This document shows positions 26,088-34,872 of a stretch of 64,000 nucleotides of DNA, in pieces. How positions within the stretch are numbered: the first letter of the stretch is position 1; each line of letters starts with the position of its first letter. Position numbers and translations under genes: made by a program. The DNA lies in contig NZ_CAMJFM010000001.1 in NCBI RefSeq assembly GCF_946404925.1, positions 1 to 64,000 of the forward strand, in the 5' to 3' direction. Origin of the DNA: an uncultured Prevotella sp. GTDB taxonomy: Bacteria > Bacteroidota > Bacteroidia > Bacteroidales > Bacteroidaceae. The notes beneath the pieces are model-generated. The model was not told the origin of the DNA, searched no databases, and saw only the letters and a program-made list of their open reading frames with translations.

Positions 26088-26124
26088 AAAAAAGGTCGGT
26101 AATCGCTTTTACCGGCCTTTTTTT
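26088..26124 (+). terminator. Rho-independent terminator
   Basis: 9-bp stem GGTCGGTAA / TTACCGGCC with one G-T pair and loop TCGCTT, followed by seven Ts. It sits ten bases before the next gene, which then has no promoter of its own in view. Confidence 0.9.
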
Positions 26125-26133
26125 AAGCATGGA

Positions 26134-26415
26134 ATGACGTACGATCAGCAGATATTAAGTATCCTTACAAGTGTAGGCGACAAGGGCATCAGCGTAATGC
26201 AGGTGGCCAAGCATGTCTATAACATGAATCTTAGTTTTTTCTATACCCCCGACCTTAATGAGATTCGTGCTTATGTGCAGCAATATCTGCTCAAGAATTC
26301 CAAGTCGCCTCTGTCTTTAATCGAGTCTACAGGTCGTCGTGGGTATTACCGTTTGAATACCCAGAATAATGCCGATGCCCGTCAGCTGATGTTGGAGTTC
26401 GGCAGTTCTTTATAA
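26134..26415 (+). CDS. Small winged-helix-like protein of unknown function
   Basis: 93 aa, not assigned to a named family. The order helix (DQQILSILTSVGD), GISVMQVAKHVYNMN (helix-turn-helix-like) and a beta-wing RRGYYRLN fits a winged helix. The codon pattern is ordinary and the ATG is clear. Its location just after a terminator, with no promoter visible, suggests expression by read-through. The last 34 bases overlap the convergent glycosyltransferase gene. Confidence 0.65.
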   Translation: MTYDQQILSILTSVGDKGISVMQVAKHVYNMNLSFFYTPDLNEIRAYVQQYLLKNSKSPLSLIESTGRRGYYRLNTQNNADARQLMLEFGSSL

Positions 26416-27524
26416 ACGGTTTCGTATAGTTTTAGCAGTTCTTCTGCGGTTTTCCGCCACGAGAACAATTCCGCCCTTTTCAGTCCTATTTCTTTTAGTG
26501 TGTTATAATAATCTTCGTCACTCTCCAGTCGTAGCATTTGTTCTGTTATCTCTTCCGGACTTTCGGGGTTGATAAGTATCGCCTCGTTACCGGCTATTTC
26601 CGGCATCGACGATGTGTTCGATGTGATGACTGGTGTACCGCATGCCATCGCCTCAAGCAGAGGTATGCCGAAACTCTCTCTGAGCGATGTATACAGAAAG
26701 GCGAATGCACTATTATATATATAAGGTAGGTCGCTGTTCACTATATATCCTGGCATCACTATCTGTTCACGGATATTCTCAATATGGTTCCTTTCTATGA
26801 TGCTGTCCAGATATTCTCTATCCAGATCTGCCATCAGCAGTTTTCGTTTGATGGCTGATTGCTCTAAGTATTTCGAATAGGCTATAAGTGTTCGCTCAGT
26901 ATTCTTCTTGGGATCCGTGTTTCCGAGGAAGAAGAAGTAACCGGGCTTTTCTATATACGATTTGTATATGTCAGCCACATCTCTGAATGGCTTAAACCAT
27001 TCATTATAGCCGTTATATATCATAGCCATCCTCTTTTCGGGAATGTTCAGTTTGTCTATGATATTTTGTTTTTCAAAATTCGATACGGTGATGATTCGCA
27101 GACATCTCTCCAAGATCTTTGGTACCACCTTTCTTCTATAAAGCCATCCCATGTTCTGGTATACCGACTTGTTGTTTTTGTCTCTTGGCTCCAGGAAAAT
27201 GATGTCGTGCAGCGTCAGTACCAATGGTATGTTGCAGAATATCGGAGCAGTATTACTAGTACAATGCAGAATGTCCAGATTGTATTTCTTGACGGCTCGT
27301 GGCAGGGTTATCTGCTCCCATACAGGATAGAAACTCTCACCAATCACTATAATGTGGACGTTTTCGCTGTCTTTCAGGCATCTGTCAACTCCGGGCGCCA
27401 CAAACACAAAGTACTCATTTTGATGGTCTATCTGTTGTAGTTCCTTTATCTCCTGCAGAACCACATAGTCCATTCCGTGTTTGTTTCGGCGGAACACGCG
27501 TTGAGCTTCGATACCTATTCTCAT
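26382..27524 (-). CDS. Glycosyltransferase, GT4-type
   Basis: 380 aa, GT-B fold, retaining type. N-terminal acceptor domain ([20 protein letters not shown]), C-terminal nucleotide-sugar domain with [12 protein letters not shown] and the intact EX7E motif in [18 protein letters not shown]. Adds an unknown sugar to an undecaprenyl- or lipid-linked glycan at the inner face of the membrane. Its start overlaps the stop of the acetyltransferase gene by four bases. The tail overlaps the convergent gene 26134-26415. Confidence 0.9.
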   Translation of the reverse strand: MRIGIEAQRVFRRNKHGMDYVVLQEIKELQQIDHQNEYFVFVAPGVDRCLKDSENVHIIVIGESFYPVWEQITLPRAVKKYNLDILHCTSNTAPIFCNIPLVLTLHDIIFLEPRDKNNKSVYQNMGWLYRRKVVPKILERCLRIITVSNFEKQNIIDKLNIPEKRMAMIYNGYNEWFKPFRDVADIYKSYIEKPGYFFFLGNTDPKKNTERTLIAYSKYLEQSAIKRKLLMADLDREYLDSIIERNHIENIREQIVMPGYIVNSDLPYIYNSAFAFLYTSLRESFGIPLLEAMACGTPVITSNTSSMPEIAGNEAILINPESPEEITEQMLRLESDEDYYNTLKEIGLKRAELFSWRKTAEELLKLYETVYKELPNSNIS

Positions 27525-28114
27525 ATCTGCTTTATCACTTTTGCCGGAACACCTGCCACAAGCGAGTGGGGCGGAACGTCCTTGGTTACCACGGCTCCAG
27601 CAGCTATCACACAGTGTTCACCGATTGTTACTCCTGGCAGAATCACAGCATTTGCACCCACCCATACGTCATCTTCTATCGTTACGGGATTGGTGCTCAC
27701 ACCTTGTTCGTCTATCTTTTTGTTGGTGTCGCTAAAGTTGTGATTGAGCGCTGTAACGGTGATACCCTGAGCTAAGTTTACATGGTTGCCAATTTCTACG
27801 GGGCCGATAATCGTATTATGCAGACCTATTCTGGTGTGGTCGCCTATCATCACATCGCCAACCGCATTGTTGATGCAGGCAAATGATTCTACCACCGAGT
27901 AGTCGCCAAGGCTGAAGATTCGGTAGGGTGGAGTATCCATCCTTGCCGAACGATGTATCACAGAGTGCTTTCCTCTGTGCTGATATAGTGGTGCCAAGAG
28001 TCTTATGAACCATCGTGGTCTTGTCTCCACCTGGTTCATAATCACCCAATCAATGAATTTCTTCAGTTTCGGGTTTTTCTTAAGCTTTTCTCTTGCGCTC
28101 TCGTTGTCCATCAC
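27521..28114 (-). CDS. Hexapeptide-repeat acyltransferase
   Basis: 197 aa. Left-handed beta-helix acetyltransferase of the WcaF/maltose acetyltransferase group: isoleucine-patch hexapeptides ([40 protein letters not shown] repeats) and the NHNF site with the likely catalytic His. O-acetylates a sugar of the glycan using acetyl-CoA. It overlaps the preceding glycosyltransferase by 35 bases, and a Met one codon later could be the start. Confidence 0.9.
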   Translation of the reverse strand: MMDNESAREKLKKNPKLKKFIDWVIMNQVETRPRWFIRLLAPLYQHRGKHSVIHRSARMDTPPYRIFSLGDYSVVESFACINNAVGDVMIGDHTRIGLHNTIIGPVEIGNHVNLAQGITVTALNHNFSDTNKKIDEQGVSTNPVTIEDDVWVGANAVILPGVTIGEHCVIAAGAVVTKDVPPHSLVAGVPAKVIKQI

Positions 28115-29279
28115 TTTCTATCAGTGTCTTCCATTGTTCGGCTATCACCTTCACATCGAAACGCTGTGCCAGCATCATGGCCTCTTCCGATTTCGGTTGC
28201 CAGTCCATAAATGTGGCATCCTCTAACTTCTTGGCCAGCTCATCTACATCGCCATTCTTAAAGTATATGCCGAAGTCGCCAAGTATCTCCTTGCTCGATG
28301 GCAGGTCAGATGAGATGACGGGCAGTCCATGTGCCATGGCCTGTACCAGCACCAGTCCGAAGTCTTTCCATCTCGAACTCGATACGTACACACTTGCTTG
28401 TGAGTAGAACTGCTGTATGTTCTCGGTATACGGATGTATTTTTACCCTTCTTGACAGGTATCTGTTTTCAATCATCTTGTTCAGGGCGTCCTTCTCAGGT
28501 CCGTCACCTACTATATCCAGATACCAGTCCTGGTTGTGCTGCGCAAACTTATCGAACGCCTTTATCAGCAGGTCAAATCCCTTATGCTTTGGTGTCAGTC
28601 TGCCCACTGCCAGGAAGCGTCTGTTCTTTGCACTTGCCGGCTCACCAGGCTTTATGGTCAATGGGTTGGGTATCACAAATGGCGAGAATCCATATGCATG
28701 GTAGTACATCTCCGAATCCTGCAGATATAGCAACACTGTTTCATCCAGCTTCTGTAGCTGTCTGCCGTAGTGGTACTTCAGTTCTGTTCCTAAGTAAGGC
28801 GAACCCTCTCTCAGGAATGCGTTGAACGAGTTGTATATCCAACCGATGGCTTTCACGCCTCCCAGATCTCTTTTAATCGTAGCCAATCGCATCGAGAGAT
28901 ATGAATTCACAGCAATGATGGCGTCATAGTTTCCTTCTTTCAGAACTTTCACCACTGCTTCGCGCCTTTCCCTTGGGAATGAGCTGTGAGCATACATGTC
29001 AGAAGTCCAAGCGGTTTTGGGTAGTATGTTTTTATACAGATAATCATACACATGATATGATATGCGCTTCCAACCTTCCAATTTCGGAAAGTGGCTAAAC
29101 ACAAACTTAATAGGGTATTTCTCAAGGTTATACATCGCCAAGTCTTCTTGCTGAGGATCTTCTAATGTTACGATGGTCACATCATAATATTTAGTCAGTT
29201 CTTCGGCTATCACAGCAGTTACTCTCTGCATGCCGCCCGACTTGAAAATGCTATCTGCAATAAAACATATCTTCTTCAT
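28080..29279 (-). CDS. Glycosyltransferase, GT4-type, with altered EX7E motif
   Basis: 399 aa from ATG 29279 ([12 protein letters not shown]); the longer reading needs a TTG start. GT-B fold and a paralogue of the neighbour at 29369-30541. The usual EX7E motif, read as ESFG-type in relatives and WEGFGLVLVEAMAHG in the paralogue, is here [16 protein letters not shown]305 and Q313 replace both glutamates. Those glutamates contact the donor in retaining GT4 enzymes, so this copy may be inactive or use another donor. It has no frameshift and normal length. GC content is visibly higher than in the paralogue. Confidence 0.88.
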   Translation of the reverse strand: MKKICFIADSIFKSGGMQRVTAVIAEELTKYYDVTIVTLEDPQQEDLAMYNLEKYPIKFVFSHFPKLEGWKRISYHVYDYLYKNILPKTAWTSDMYAHSSFPRERREAVVKVLKEGNYDAIIAVNSYLSMRLATIKRDLGGVKAIGWIYNSFNAFLREGSPYLGTELKYHYGRQLQKLDETVLLYLQDSEMYYHAYGFSPFVIPNPLTIKPGEPASAKNRRFLAVGRLTPKHKGFDLLIKAFDKFAQHNQDWYLDIVGDGPEKDALNKMIENRYLSRRVKIHPYTENIQQFYSQASVYVSSSRWKDFGLVLVQAMAHGLPVISSDLPSSKEILGDFGIYFKNGDVDELAKKLEDATFMDWQPKSEEAMMLAQRFDVKVIAEQWKTLIESDGQRERKRKA

Positions 29280-29306
29280 ACGTTCATAATTAGCCAATTA
29301 ACGCTG

Positions 29307-29339
29307 ACAAAAGTACAAAAAAATTTGGATAATTCCAAA
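29307..29339 (-). promoter_or_regulatory. Promoter of the 28080-26382 glycosyltransferase run
   Basis: Minus strand TTTG (29336-29339), 20-base spacer, TACTTTTGT (29307-29315), upstream of the gene starting at 29279. Confidence 0.75.
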
Positions 29340-29368
29340 TTTTATGCATTATTTCTCCAAAAATGATA

Positions 29369-30541
29369 TTATTCTATCAGCTCTTTCCACTGTTCAATGA
29401 TATTTTTAATATCAAAACGTTGCGCAATATTGAGTGCTTCCTTCGATTTCGCCTGCCAGTCTATGTGGGTAGCATCTTCCAATCTCTGGACCAAATCTTC
29501 GATATTGCCATTCTTGAAATACAGCCCAAAGTCGCCCATAATCTCTAAACTTGTTGGCAGGTCAGATGATATAACAGGCAACCCATGAGCCATTGCTTCT
29601 ACAAGTACAAGGCCAAATCCCTCCCATCTTGAACTGAGTACATATATTTGTGCATTCGAATAATATGCTTGTATATTGTTGGTAAACGGGTGGATGGTAA
29701 TCCGTTCCTCAAAATGGTATTCTTTAATCAATTCTCGATATAGTTTTTCCTCCGGTCCTTCACCAACAATATCAAGATACCATTCCGGATTATTCTTTGC
29801 AAATATGCTGAATGCTTTTATCAGCAAATCAAACCCTTTGTGCTGATGAGAAAAACGTCCAACCGCTAAGAATCGTTTAGAAGTACCAGTAGATGTTTCT
29901 GCTGGTGCTAGTGTCAAGGGATTATATATGACTGTTGGCTTAAACCTTGGGTCGTATTCATGATAACTTTTTGCATCATGGTTACAAAGGAGTACAACAT
30001 TATCCAATTTCCTGAATTGATAGATATAATGTCTGCATCTTTTTGCCCCAATATAGTAATGAGATTTCTCTCCAAAAATCGCTTCAAACGAATTGTGAAT
30101 CCAACCAATGCATTTTGTGTCTTTTAGGTGTTTCTTAAGTGTAGCTAATCTTGCTGCTAATGGAGCATGTACTCCTATGATAATGTCATAATAACCATTC
30201 TGTAATTCTTCTAATAATGCATTTCTTTGCTCTGATGGGTAAGAACTGTATGCATATAGATTAGAAAGTATTTTTGACTTTGGTTGTACTTTCAGATAAA
30301 AACCACTATAATATTTGCATAATTTCTTTTTTGTCTGTCCAACCTGTGGGTAAGAAAAGAATCTGTATGTTATATCTGATTCGTTTAAATTATACATTGA
30401 TGTGTCTAACAATTCTGGCTTGTCAAATGTTACAATTGTCACATTGTTGTCTTTGGCCAGTTCTTTTGCTAAAACTGCAGTTACTCTTTGTACTCCACCA
30501 ATACTGAAGATACTGTCAACTATAAAACATATATTTTTCAT
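29369..30541 (-). CDS. Glycosyltransferase, GT4-type
   Basis: 390 aa. Paralogue of the 28080-29279 gene with an intact EX7E motif (SSRWEGFGLVLVEAMAHGLP) and nearly the same N-terminal MKNICFIVDSIFSIGGVQRV. It is AT-rich, unlike its partner, so the pair is not a recent tandem copy. It lies two bases after the gene starting at 31653 and shares its promoter at 31676-31708. Donor and acceptor are unknown. Confidence 0.9.
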   Translation of the reverse strand: MKNICFIVDSIFSIGGVQRVTAVLAKELAKDNNVTIVTFDKPELLDTSMYNLNESDITYRFFSYPQVGQTKKKLCKYYSGFYLKVQPKSKILSNLYAYSSYPSEQRNALLEELQNGYYDIIIGVHAPLAARLATLKKHLKDTKCIGWIHNSFEAIFGEKSHYYIGAKRCRHYIYQFRKLDNVVLLCNHDAKSYHEYDPRFKPTVIYNPLTLAPAETSTGTSKRFLAVGRFSHQHKGFDLLIKAFSIFAKNNPEWYLDIVGEGPEEKLYRELIKEYHFEERITIHPFTNNIQAYYSNAQIYVLSSRWEGFGLVLVEAMAHGLPVISSDLPTSLEIMGDFGLYFKNGNIEDLVQRLEDATHIDWQAKSKEALNIAQRFDIKNIIEQWKELIE

Positions 30542-30543
30542 GG

Positions 30544-31653
30544 CTATATATTATTCAATACAGTCTTCATTTGATTCTCCCATGACAGATTCATAATAGA
30601 ATCCCTAATTTCCTGAGGTGATGTGGAGATTTTATTGTAGAACTCAATAATAGATTTAATATCTATTGCAGTTTCGTCTGCAGGCGCTTTTAGCACGTAT
30701 GGTTTCGTGTCAAAGTCACTATCTGTTTCTGAGTAAATAAAAGGAATGCCTCGTGCAGCGTATTCTCTATTCTTTAAAGTTTTTATTTTATCAATACCTA
30801 CACGATGCCTGCCTAAACTACCTATTCCAAAATCACATTTATCGAAGAGATAATCCAATTCTTTCCCATGTTTCTTTCCATAAAGAATTACGTAATTCTC
30901 CATGTGATTATCTAGGACAATTTTTTTGAATTCATTCTCTATTTCTGTTGAGAAGAAATAACCAACTACATGAAATCTTACAATGTAGTTCTGTGGTTTA
31001 GTATAGTATTTTGCAAGTCCTCTTACAAGTCTGTCAAATCCATGCCATTCATGTATTTCTGCAACTCCAATTAAATTGAGTTCTTTTGAAGTATCATTGA
31101 TAGTGGTCTTCATTTTTACACTATCAAAATCAATACCATTAGATATTCTAATTGTCCTTTGACCAAAGATTTGCTCATAATCAGAAAAAGTAACGATGGC
31201 ATCAAGTTGTTTTGCAAGGCTGTTTCTGAAAAACTTATCTAGAAATATCTGTTTGCTCATCCCTTGCGCTTCATATTCGGAATCGTATGGATATGTTGGA
31301 ATCTCCATAACGACTTTTGCTCCGTCCCTTTTCATGTGTTTGACCATATTTATGGTAAAAGGATTGGCATTATGGTTAGAGCGAATGTATACTAAGCCAA
31401 TATGGTTATTCTTTACATAGTGCGAAATAGCAGAAAAATCAATTCTTTTGATAATTTTACTCAAAAATCTGTTTCCATAATCTGCAATTACATTCTCATC
31501 TATTATTCTCTTTTTTGTTTCTGTTTCGTCCATATAACAGAGGTGGACTTCATTCCCACATTGTTTAAGGGCGTTAACTTGATATGATATCTTTTTACTG
31601 ATACCATTATTCGGGTCAAACCCATGGAATATTAGAAACAGAACCTTTTTCAT
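30544..31653 (-). CDS. Glycosyltransferase, GT-B type
   Basis: 369 aa. N-terminal MKKVLFLIFHGFDPNNGISKKISYQ and a C-terminal donor domain (YGKKHGKELDYLFDKCDFGIGSLG, then LKNREYAARGIPFIYSETDSD). The motif here is REYAARGIP, without the classic EX7E spacing, so it belongs to a more distant GT4 branch. First gene of a leftward pair with 29369-30541. A paired divergent promoter drives the opposite run. Confidence 0.82.
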   Translation of the reverse strand: MKKVLFLIFHGFDPNNGISKKISYQVNALKQCGNEVHLCYMDETETKKRIIDENVIADYGNRFLSKIIKRIDFSAISHYVKNNHIGLVYIRSNHNANPFTINMVKHMKRDGAKVVMEIPTYPYDSEYEAQGMSKQIFLDKFFRNSLAKQLDAIVTFSDYEQIFGQRTIRISNGIDFDSVKMKTTINDTSKELNLIGVAEIHEWHGFDRLVRGLAKYYTKPQNYIVRFHVVGYFFSTEIENEFKKIVLDNHMENYVILYGKKHGKELDYLFDKCDFGIGSLGRHRVGIDKIKTLKNREYAARGIPFIYSETDSDFDTKPYVLKAPADETAIDIKSIIEFYNKISTSPQEIRDSIMNLSWENQMKTVLNNI

Positions 31654-31675
31654 TCTCTAAATCTTAAAATCTTCG

Positions 31676-31708
31676 GCTAAGATAGGCATATTTTAAATAA
31701 TATCCAAA
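31676..31708 (-). promoter_or_regulatory. Promoter of the leftward glycosyltransferase pair
   Basis: Minus strand TTTG (31705-31708), 20-base spacer, TATCTTAGC (31676-31684), one base off the -7 consensus. It is back to back with the promoter at 31723-31755. Confidence 0.65.
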
Positions 31709-31722
31709 TTTATCTCCACTTT

Positions 31723-31755
31723 TTTGTGCTTTTCGGATAAAAATTGTATTTTTGC
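31723..31755 (+). promoter_or_regulatory. Promoter of the rightward glycosyltransferase run
   Basis: TTTG (31723-31726), 20-base spacer, TATTTTTGC (31747-31755). ATG of a six-codon ORF lies 9 nt after the G. Confidence 0.75.
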
Positions 31756-31762
31756 ATCGAAA

Positions 31763-31783
31763 ATGATTAGGAATTATAGATGA
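31763..31783 (+). CDS. Six-codon upstream ORF (MIRNYR) overlapping a glycosyltransferase start
   Basis: ATG ATT AGG AAT TAT AGA TGA; its TGA overlaps the ATG at 31780 as ATGA. Coupled translation would raise or limit the downstream gene. Not experimentally shown. Confidence 0.4.
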   Translation: MIRNYR

Positions 31784-32946
31784 ACAAAGACAAATACAAG
31801 ATAGTTTATTGTACTCCAGCATTATATTCTGCTGGTGGTACTGAGCGAGTAGTCTCAGTTAAAGCAAACTATTTTGCAGATGTCTTAGGCTATGATGTTA
31901 CAATTATTGTCACCGAAGGTAAAAATGGTAATTCTTTCTTTCCTTTATCTGACAAAGTTAAAGTTGTTAATCTCGGTCTGAATTTTGAAGAATTTTGGAA
32001 TGTCTCATTCGTAAAAAAGATTTTTCTATACTTAAAAAAACAGAGAAGGTATAAAAAACATTTAACTGATGAGTTGTTAAGAATACGTCCGGATTTCACT
32101 ATTACAACTTTGCGTAGGGAAATTAATTTCATCAATTCAATTAATGATGGCAGTATAAAAATTGGTGAGCAGCATTTAAGCAGAACGAATTATAGACGAA
32201 TAGATTCTCGCTTTACTCACTTTTACGAAGCACTTTTCTTTAAATGGTGGAAGAATCGTGTTGTAATAAACCTAAGGAAACTTGATAGATTGATTGTGTT
32301 AACATCTGATGCTGCCTCAGAATGGCCTGAACTCTCAAATATTAGAATGATTCCAGATCCATTGTCTATTAAAGTTAATCAGGTTAGTTCATTAACGTCA
32401 AAACGTGTCATTACTATAGGAAGATATTCTTATGAAAAAGGATATGATATTCTTTTGCAAATTTGGTCTCTCGTTGAGAAAAAATGTACAGATTGGCAGC
32501 TTGATGTTTTTGCTATGGGCGATCCTACACCTTATGTAAAAATGATGGATGATTTATCAATAGATAAAAAGCGCTGTCATCTGCATAGTAGTGTTGTGGA
32601 TGTTGAAGAGGAATATCTGAAAAGTTCGATTCTGGTTCAGCCTTCTAGAACTGAAGGTTTTGGTTTGGTAATTGTTGAAGCTATGGCTTGTGGCCTACCT
32701 GTCATATCTTTTGATTGTGAGAATGGGCCTCGTTCAATCATTACTGATGGTGAGGATGGGTTCTTAATTCCAGTGTTTAATATTGAATTGTTTGCAGATC
32801 GTCTTGTTCGATTAATGAATGATGTAGATTTGAGTATTTCAATGGGTAAAAAAGGACAAATAAAAGCCCAGTCCTATCAAATTGATTCAATTGGATTGCA
32901 ATGGAAACAGTTGTTTGATGAATTGATGAATAAGAATGCAGTATGA
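31780..32946 (+). CDS. Glycosyltransferase, GT4-type
   Basis: 388 aa. Starts MNKDKYKIVYCTPALYSAGGTERV; EX7E motif in SRTEGFGLVIVEAMACGLP followed by NGPRSIITDGEDGFLI, a hallmark of the Bacteroidetes GT4 branch seen in four other genes here (34873, 36003, 37154, 40349). Its end overlaps the next gene by 11 bases. First gene of the rightward run, behind a promoter with a six-codon upstream ORF. Confidence 0.9.
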   Translation: MNKDKYKIVYCTPALYSAGGTERVVSVKANYFADVLGYDVTIIVTEGKNGNSFFPLSDKVKVVNLGLNFEEFWNVSFVKKIFLYLKKQRRYKKHLTDELLRIRPDFTITTLRREINFINSINDGSIKIGEQHLSRTNYRRIDSRFTHFYEALFFKWWKNRVVINLRKLDRLIVLTSDAASEWPELSNIRMIPDPLSIKVNQVSSLTSKRVITIGRYSYEKGYDILLQIWSLVEKKCTDWQLDVFAMGDPTPYVKMMDDLSIDKKRCHLHSSVVDVEEEYLKSSILVQPSRTEGFGLVIVEAMACGLPVISFDCENGPRSIITDGEDGFLIPVFNIELFADRLVRLMNDVDLSISMGKKGQIKAQSYQIDSIGLQWKQLFDELMNKNAV

Positions 32947-33961
32947 TGTAACTATAGGAATTCCTGTCTTTAAATCTGTTGATTTTATCCGCAGATCTAT
33001 AGAATCAGCACTTGCTCAAACTTATTCTTCTATAGAATTCCTTATTGTTGATGATGCTGGGTGTGATGGCTCTGTTGAAATAATTCAATCAATAATGAAT
33101 ACACATCCAAGAGGGAATGCCATGCATATTATTAAACATGAAGATAATCAAGGCGTTTCTTCTTCTCGCAATCAAATCATTGACGAAGCTCAGGGAGAGT
33201 TTTTGTTTTTTATGGATTCTGATGATATTATAGCAGAGAATACCATAGAAATCTTGATGAAGAATGCAAGTCTGTATAATGCGGAAATAGTATTCGGCTC
33301 ATACGAGAGAATAGAAACCTCAGGAAGAAAGACCTTATATCAATATCCGTCAATACAATTGCTAAAAGAAGATGAGTTGGCAAGTTTCGCTTATCGTAAA
33401 TATGGAGGTATACAGGCTTCAGTATGTAATTTTATAGTTAAGACCTCAGTTTTACGCGCTAATAATCTTCGATTTATTGATACAAATTATTGGGAGGATT
33501 TTGTTTTTACATTTGATTTGGTAACATTAATATCTCGTGCTGTTTTACTTCCTGACATTACATATACCTATATATGCAGAGAGAATTCTCTTTCTCAATA
33601 TCAACAAAGAAATATGATCCCGAAGGGTGAAATATTACAAAATATAAGAGCTGTAGATTACCTTAAACAAACATCTTCTGTCTTATCTGATAAAGTCTAT
33701 TATCCCAATAGGTGTTATAATATAGTTCTGACGGATTTCTATATTGCATGCAATATATTAAAACGTCGTAATTCTATTTCGCCTTATATATCAAATCATG
33801 AGATTAAAGAACTGATGAAACATCCTGCATCAATCTTTCAGATTTGTCAATTTCGTAGTTCTCGTTTTAAGAATCTGACTTTATATATATTGAGTAAACT
33901 TCCTGCTTTTTTATGTTTTGTACTGATCAATTATATGGGTAAAGCAAAAAAGTTGGTTTAA
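32936..33961 (+). CDS. Glycosyltransferase, GT2-type
   Basis: 341 aa. GT-A fold: QYDVTIGIPVFKSVDF opening, EFLIVDDAGCDG with the nucleotide-binding Asp pair, SSSRNQIIDEAQGEF, and the metal-binding DSDD (94-97). Inverting transfer of a sugar from a nucleotide donor. The C-terminal quarter is hydrophobic (YILSKLPAFLCFVLINYMGK) and may sit on the membrane. The codon usage is very AT-rich, in line with the surrounding genes. Confidence 0.9.
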   Translation: MQYDVTIGIPVFKSVDFIRRSIESALAQTYSSIEFLIVDDAGCDGSVEIIQSIMNTHPRGNAMHIIKHEDNQGVSSSRNQIIDEAQGEFLFFMDSDDIIAENTIEILMKNASLYNAEIVFGSYERIETSGRKTLYQYPSIQLLKEDELASFAYRKYGGIQASVCNFIVKTSVLRANNLRFIDTNYWEDFVFTFDLVTLISRAVLLPDITYTYICRENSLSQYQQRNMIPKGEILQNIRAVDYLKQTSSVLSDKVYYPNRCYNIVLTDFYIACNILKRRNSISPYISNHEIKELMKHPASIFQICQFRSSRFKNLTLYILSKLPAFLCFVLINYMGKAKKLV

Positions 33962-33963
33962 AA

Positions 33964-33996
33964 TTTGGATATTTGTTGGAAAATGCTTATCTTCGC
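33964..33996 (+). promoter_or_regulatory. Internal promoter before the 34020 glycosyltransferase
   Basis: TTTG (33964-33967), 20-base spacer, TATCTTCGC (33988-33996), with one base off the -7 consensus, just after a stop codon. Gives the second half of the run its own start. Confidence 0.6.
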
Positions 33997-34019
33997 AGAC
34001 AAAACATCATGTTTAGCTT

Positions 34020-34868
34020 ATGTCCAATTGGTACGATAAATATCTCAGCATATATGGAAAACCTTTTAGTGAGGTTCCTCAGGAGGTGATTGATGGAACA
34101 CGCGAAAGGTTAGCGGCCTTACAGAGCGATACTCCAATTGCTTCAATCGTGGTTATTGCATATAACGAGGAAAAACACTTGCAGGCATGTTTATGGGCAC
34201 TAAGTGAGATAAAATGCAAGTATCCAGTGGAGATTATTGGAGTGGATAACGATTCTAAGGATCGAACTGCCGAAATCTTCGAAAAATCAGGTGTTCCATA
34301 TTATACAGAATATCAGCATTCTTGTGGATATGCCCGCCGTTGTGGATTACAACATTCACGTGGCAAGTATTATTTCGATGTTGATAGCGATACTATATAT
34401 CCTCCATTGTATTATGAACTGATGCTTGAACAGTTAATGAAACCTGGCATAGTTGCTGTTTCTGCTACTTGGAGTTATTTCCCAGATGCGAACCATAGTA
34501 AACTTGGATTGAGATTGTTTGAGATGTGTCGTGACTTGTTCCTGTGGATTCAGCATTTCAAACGCCCTGAGTTGAGCGTGCGTGGATTGGTCTTTGCATA
34601 TAATGCAGATTATGGACGTAAAGAAGAATATAGAGTTGATATCATTCGAGGTGAAGATGGCTCCATGGCATTAGCCTTAAAGAAATATGGAAAGATAAAG
34701 TTTGTTCGCGATAGTCGTTGTAGGGCTATAACTGGCTATGGTACAATAGGTAATCAATCCATGTGGCAGAGTTTTGTTAATCATGTCAAAATTCAGAGCA
34801 AAGGAATCTCTCGTATTTTTTTTAAAAAGGATTACTATGAAGATAGTGATGATAACTTGATTCAGTGA
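34020..34868 (+). CDS. Glycosyltransferase, GT2-type
   Basis: 282 aa. An extended N-terminal segment of about 35 residues (MSNWYDKYLSIYGKPFSEVP) precedes the GT-A core: PIASIVVIAYNEEKHL, IGVDNDSKDRTAE and DVDSD (about residues 119-123). The DXD-like metal site and a basic C terminus are kept. It resembles family 2 transferases that add a hexose to a lipid-linked oligosaccharide. Four bases separate its stop from the next start. It has its own promoter. Confidence 0.85.
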   Translation: MSNWYDKYLSIYGKPFSEVPQEVIDGTRERLAALQSDTPIASIVVIAYNEEKHLQACLWALSEIKCKYPVEIIGVDNDSKDRTAEIFEKSGVPYYTEYQHSCGYARRCGLQHSRGKYYFDVDSDTIYPPLYYELMLEQLMKPGIVAVSATWSYFPDANHSKLGLRLFEMCRDLFLWIQHFKRPELSVRGLVFAYNADYGRKEEYRVDIIRGEDGSMALALKKYGKIKFVRDSRCRAITGYGTIGNQSMWQSFVNHVKIQSKGISRIFFKKDYYEDSDDNLIQ

Positions 34869-34872
34869 TTTT

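Noticed and set aside
31676..31755. Invertible promoter of the Bacteroides capsule type between 31653 and 31780
   Set aside because: The two divergent promoters are there, but no inverted repeats flank them and no invertase gene lies nearby.
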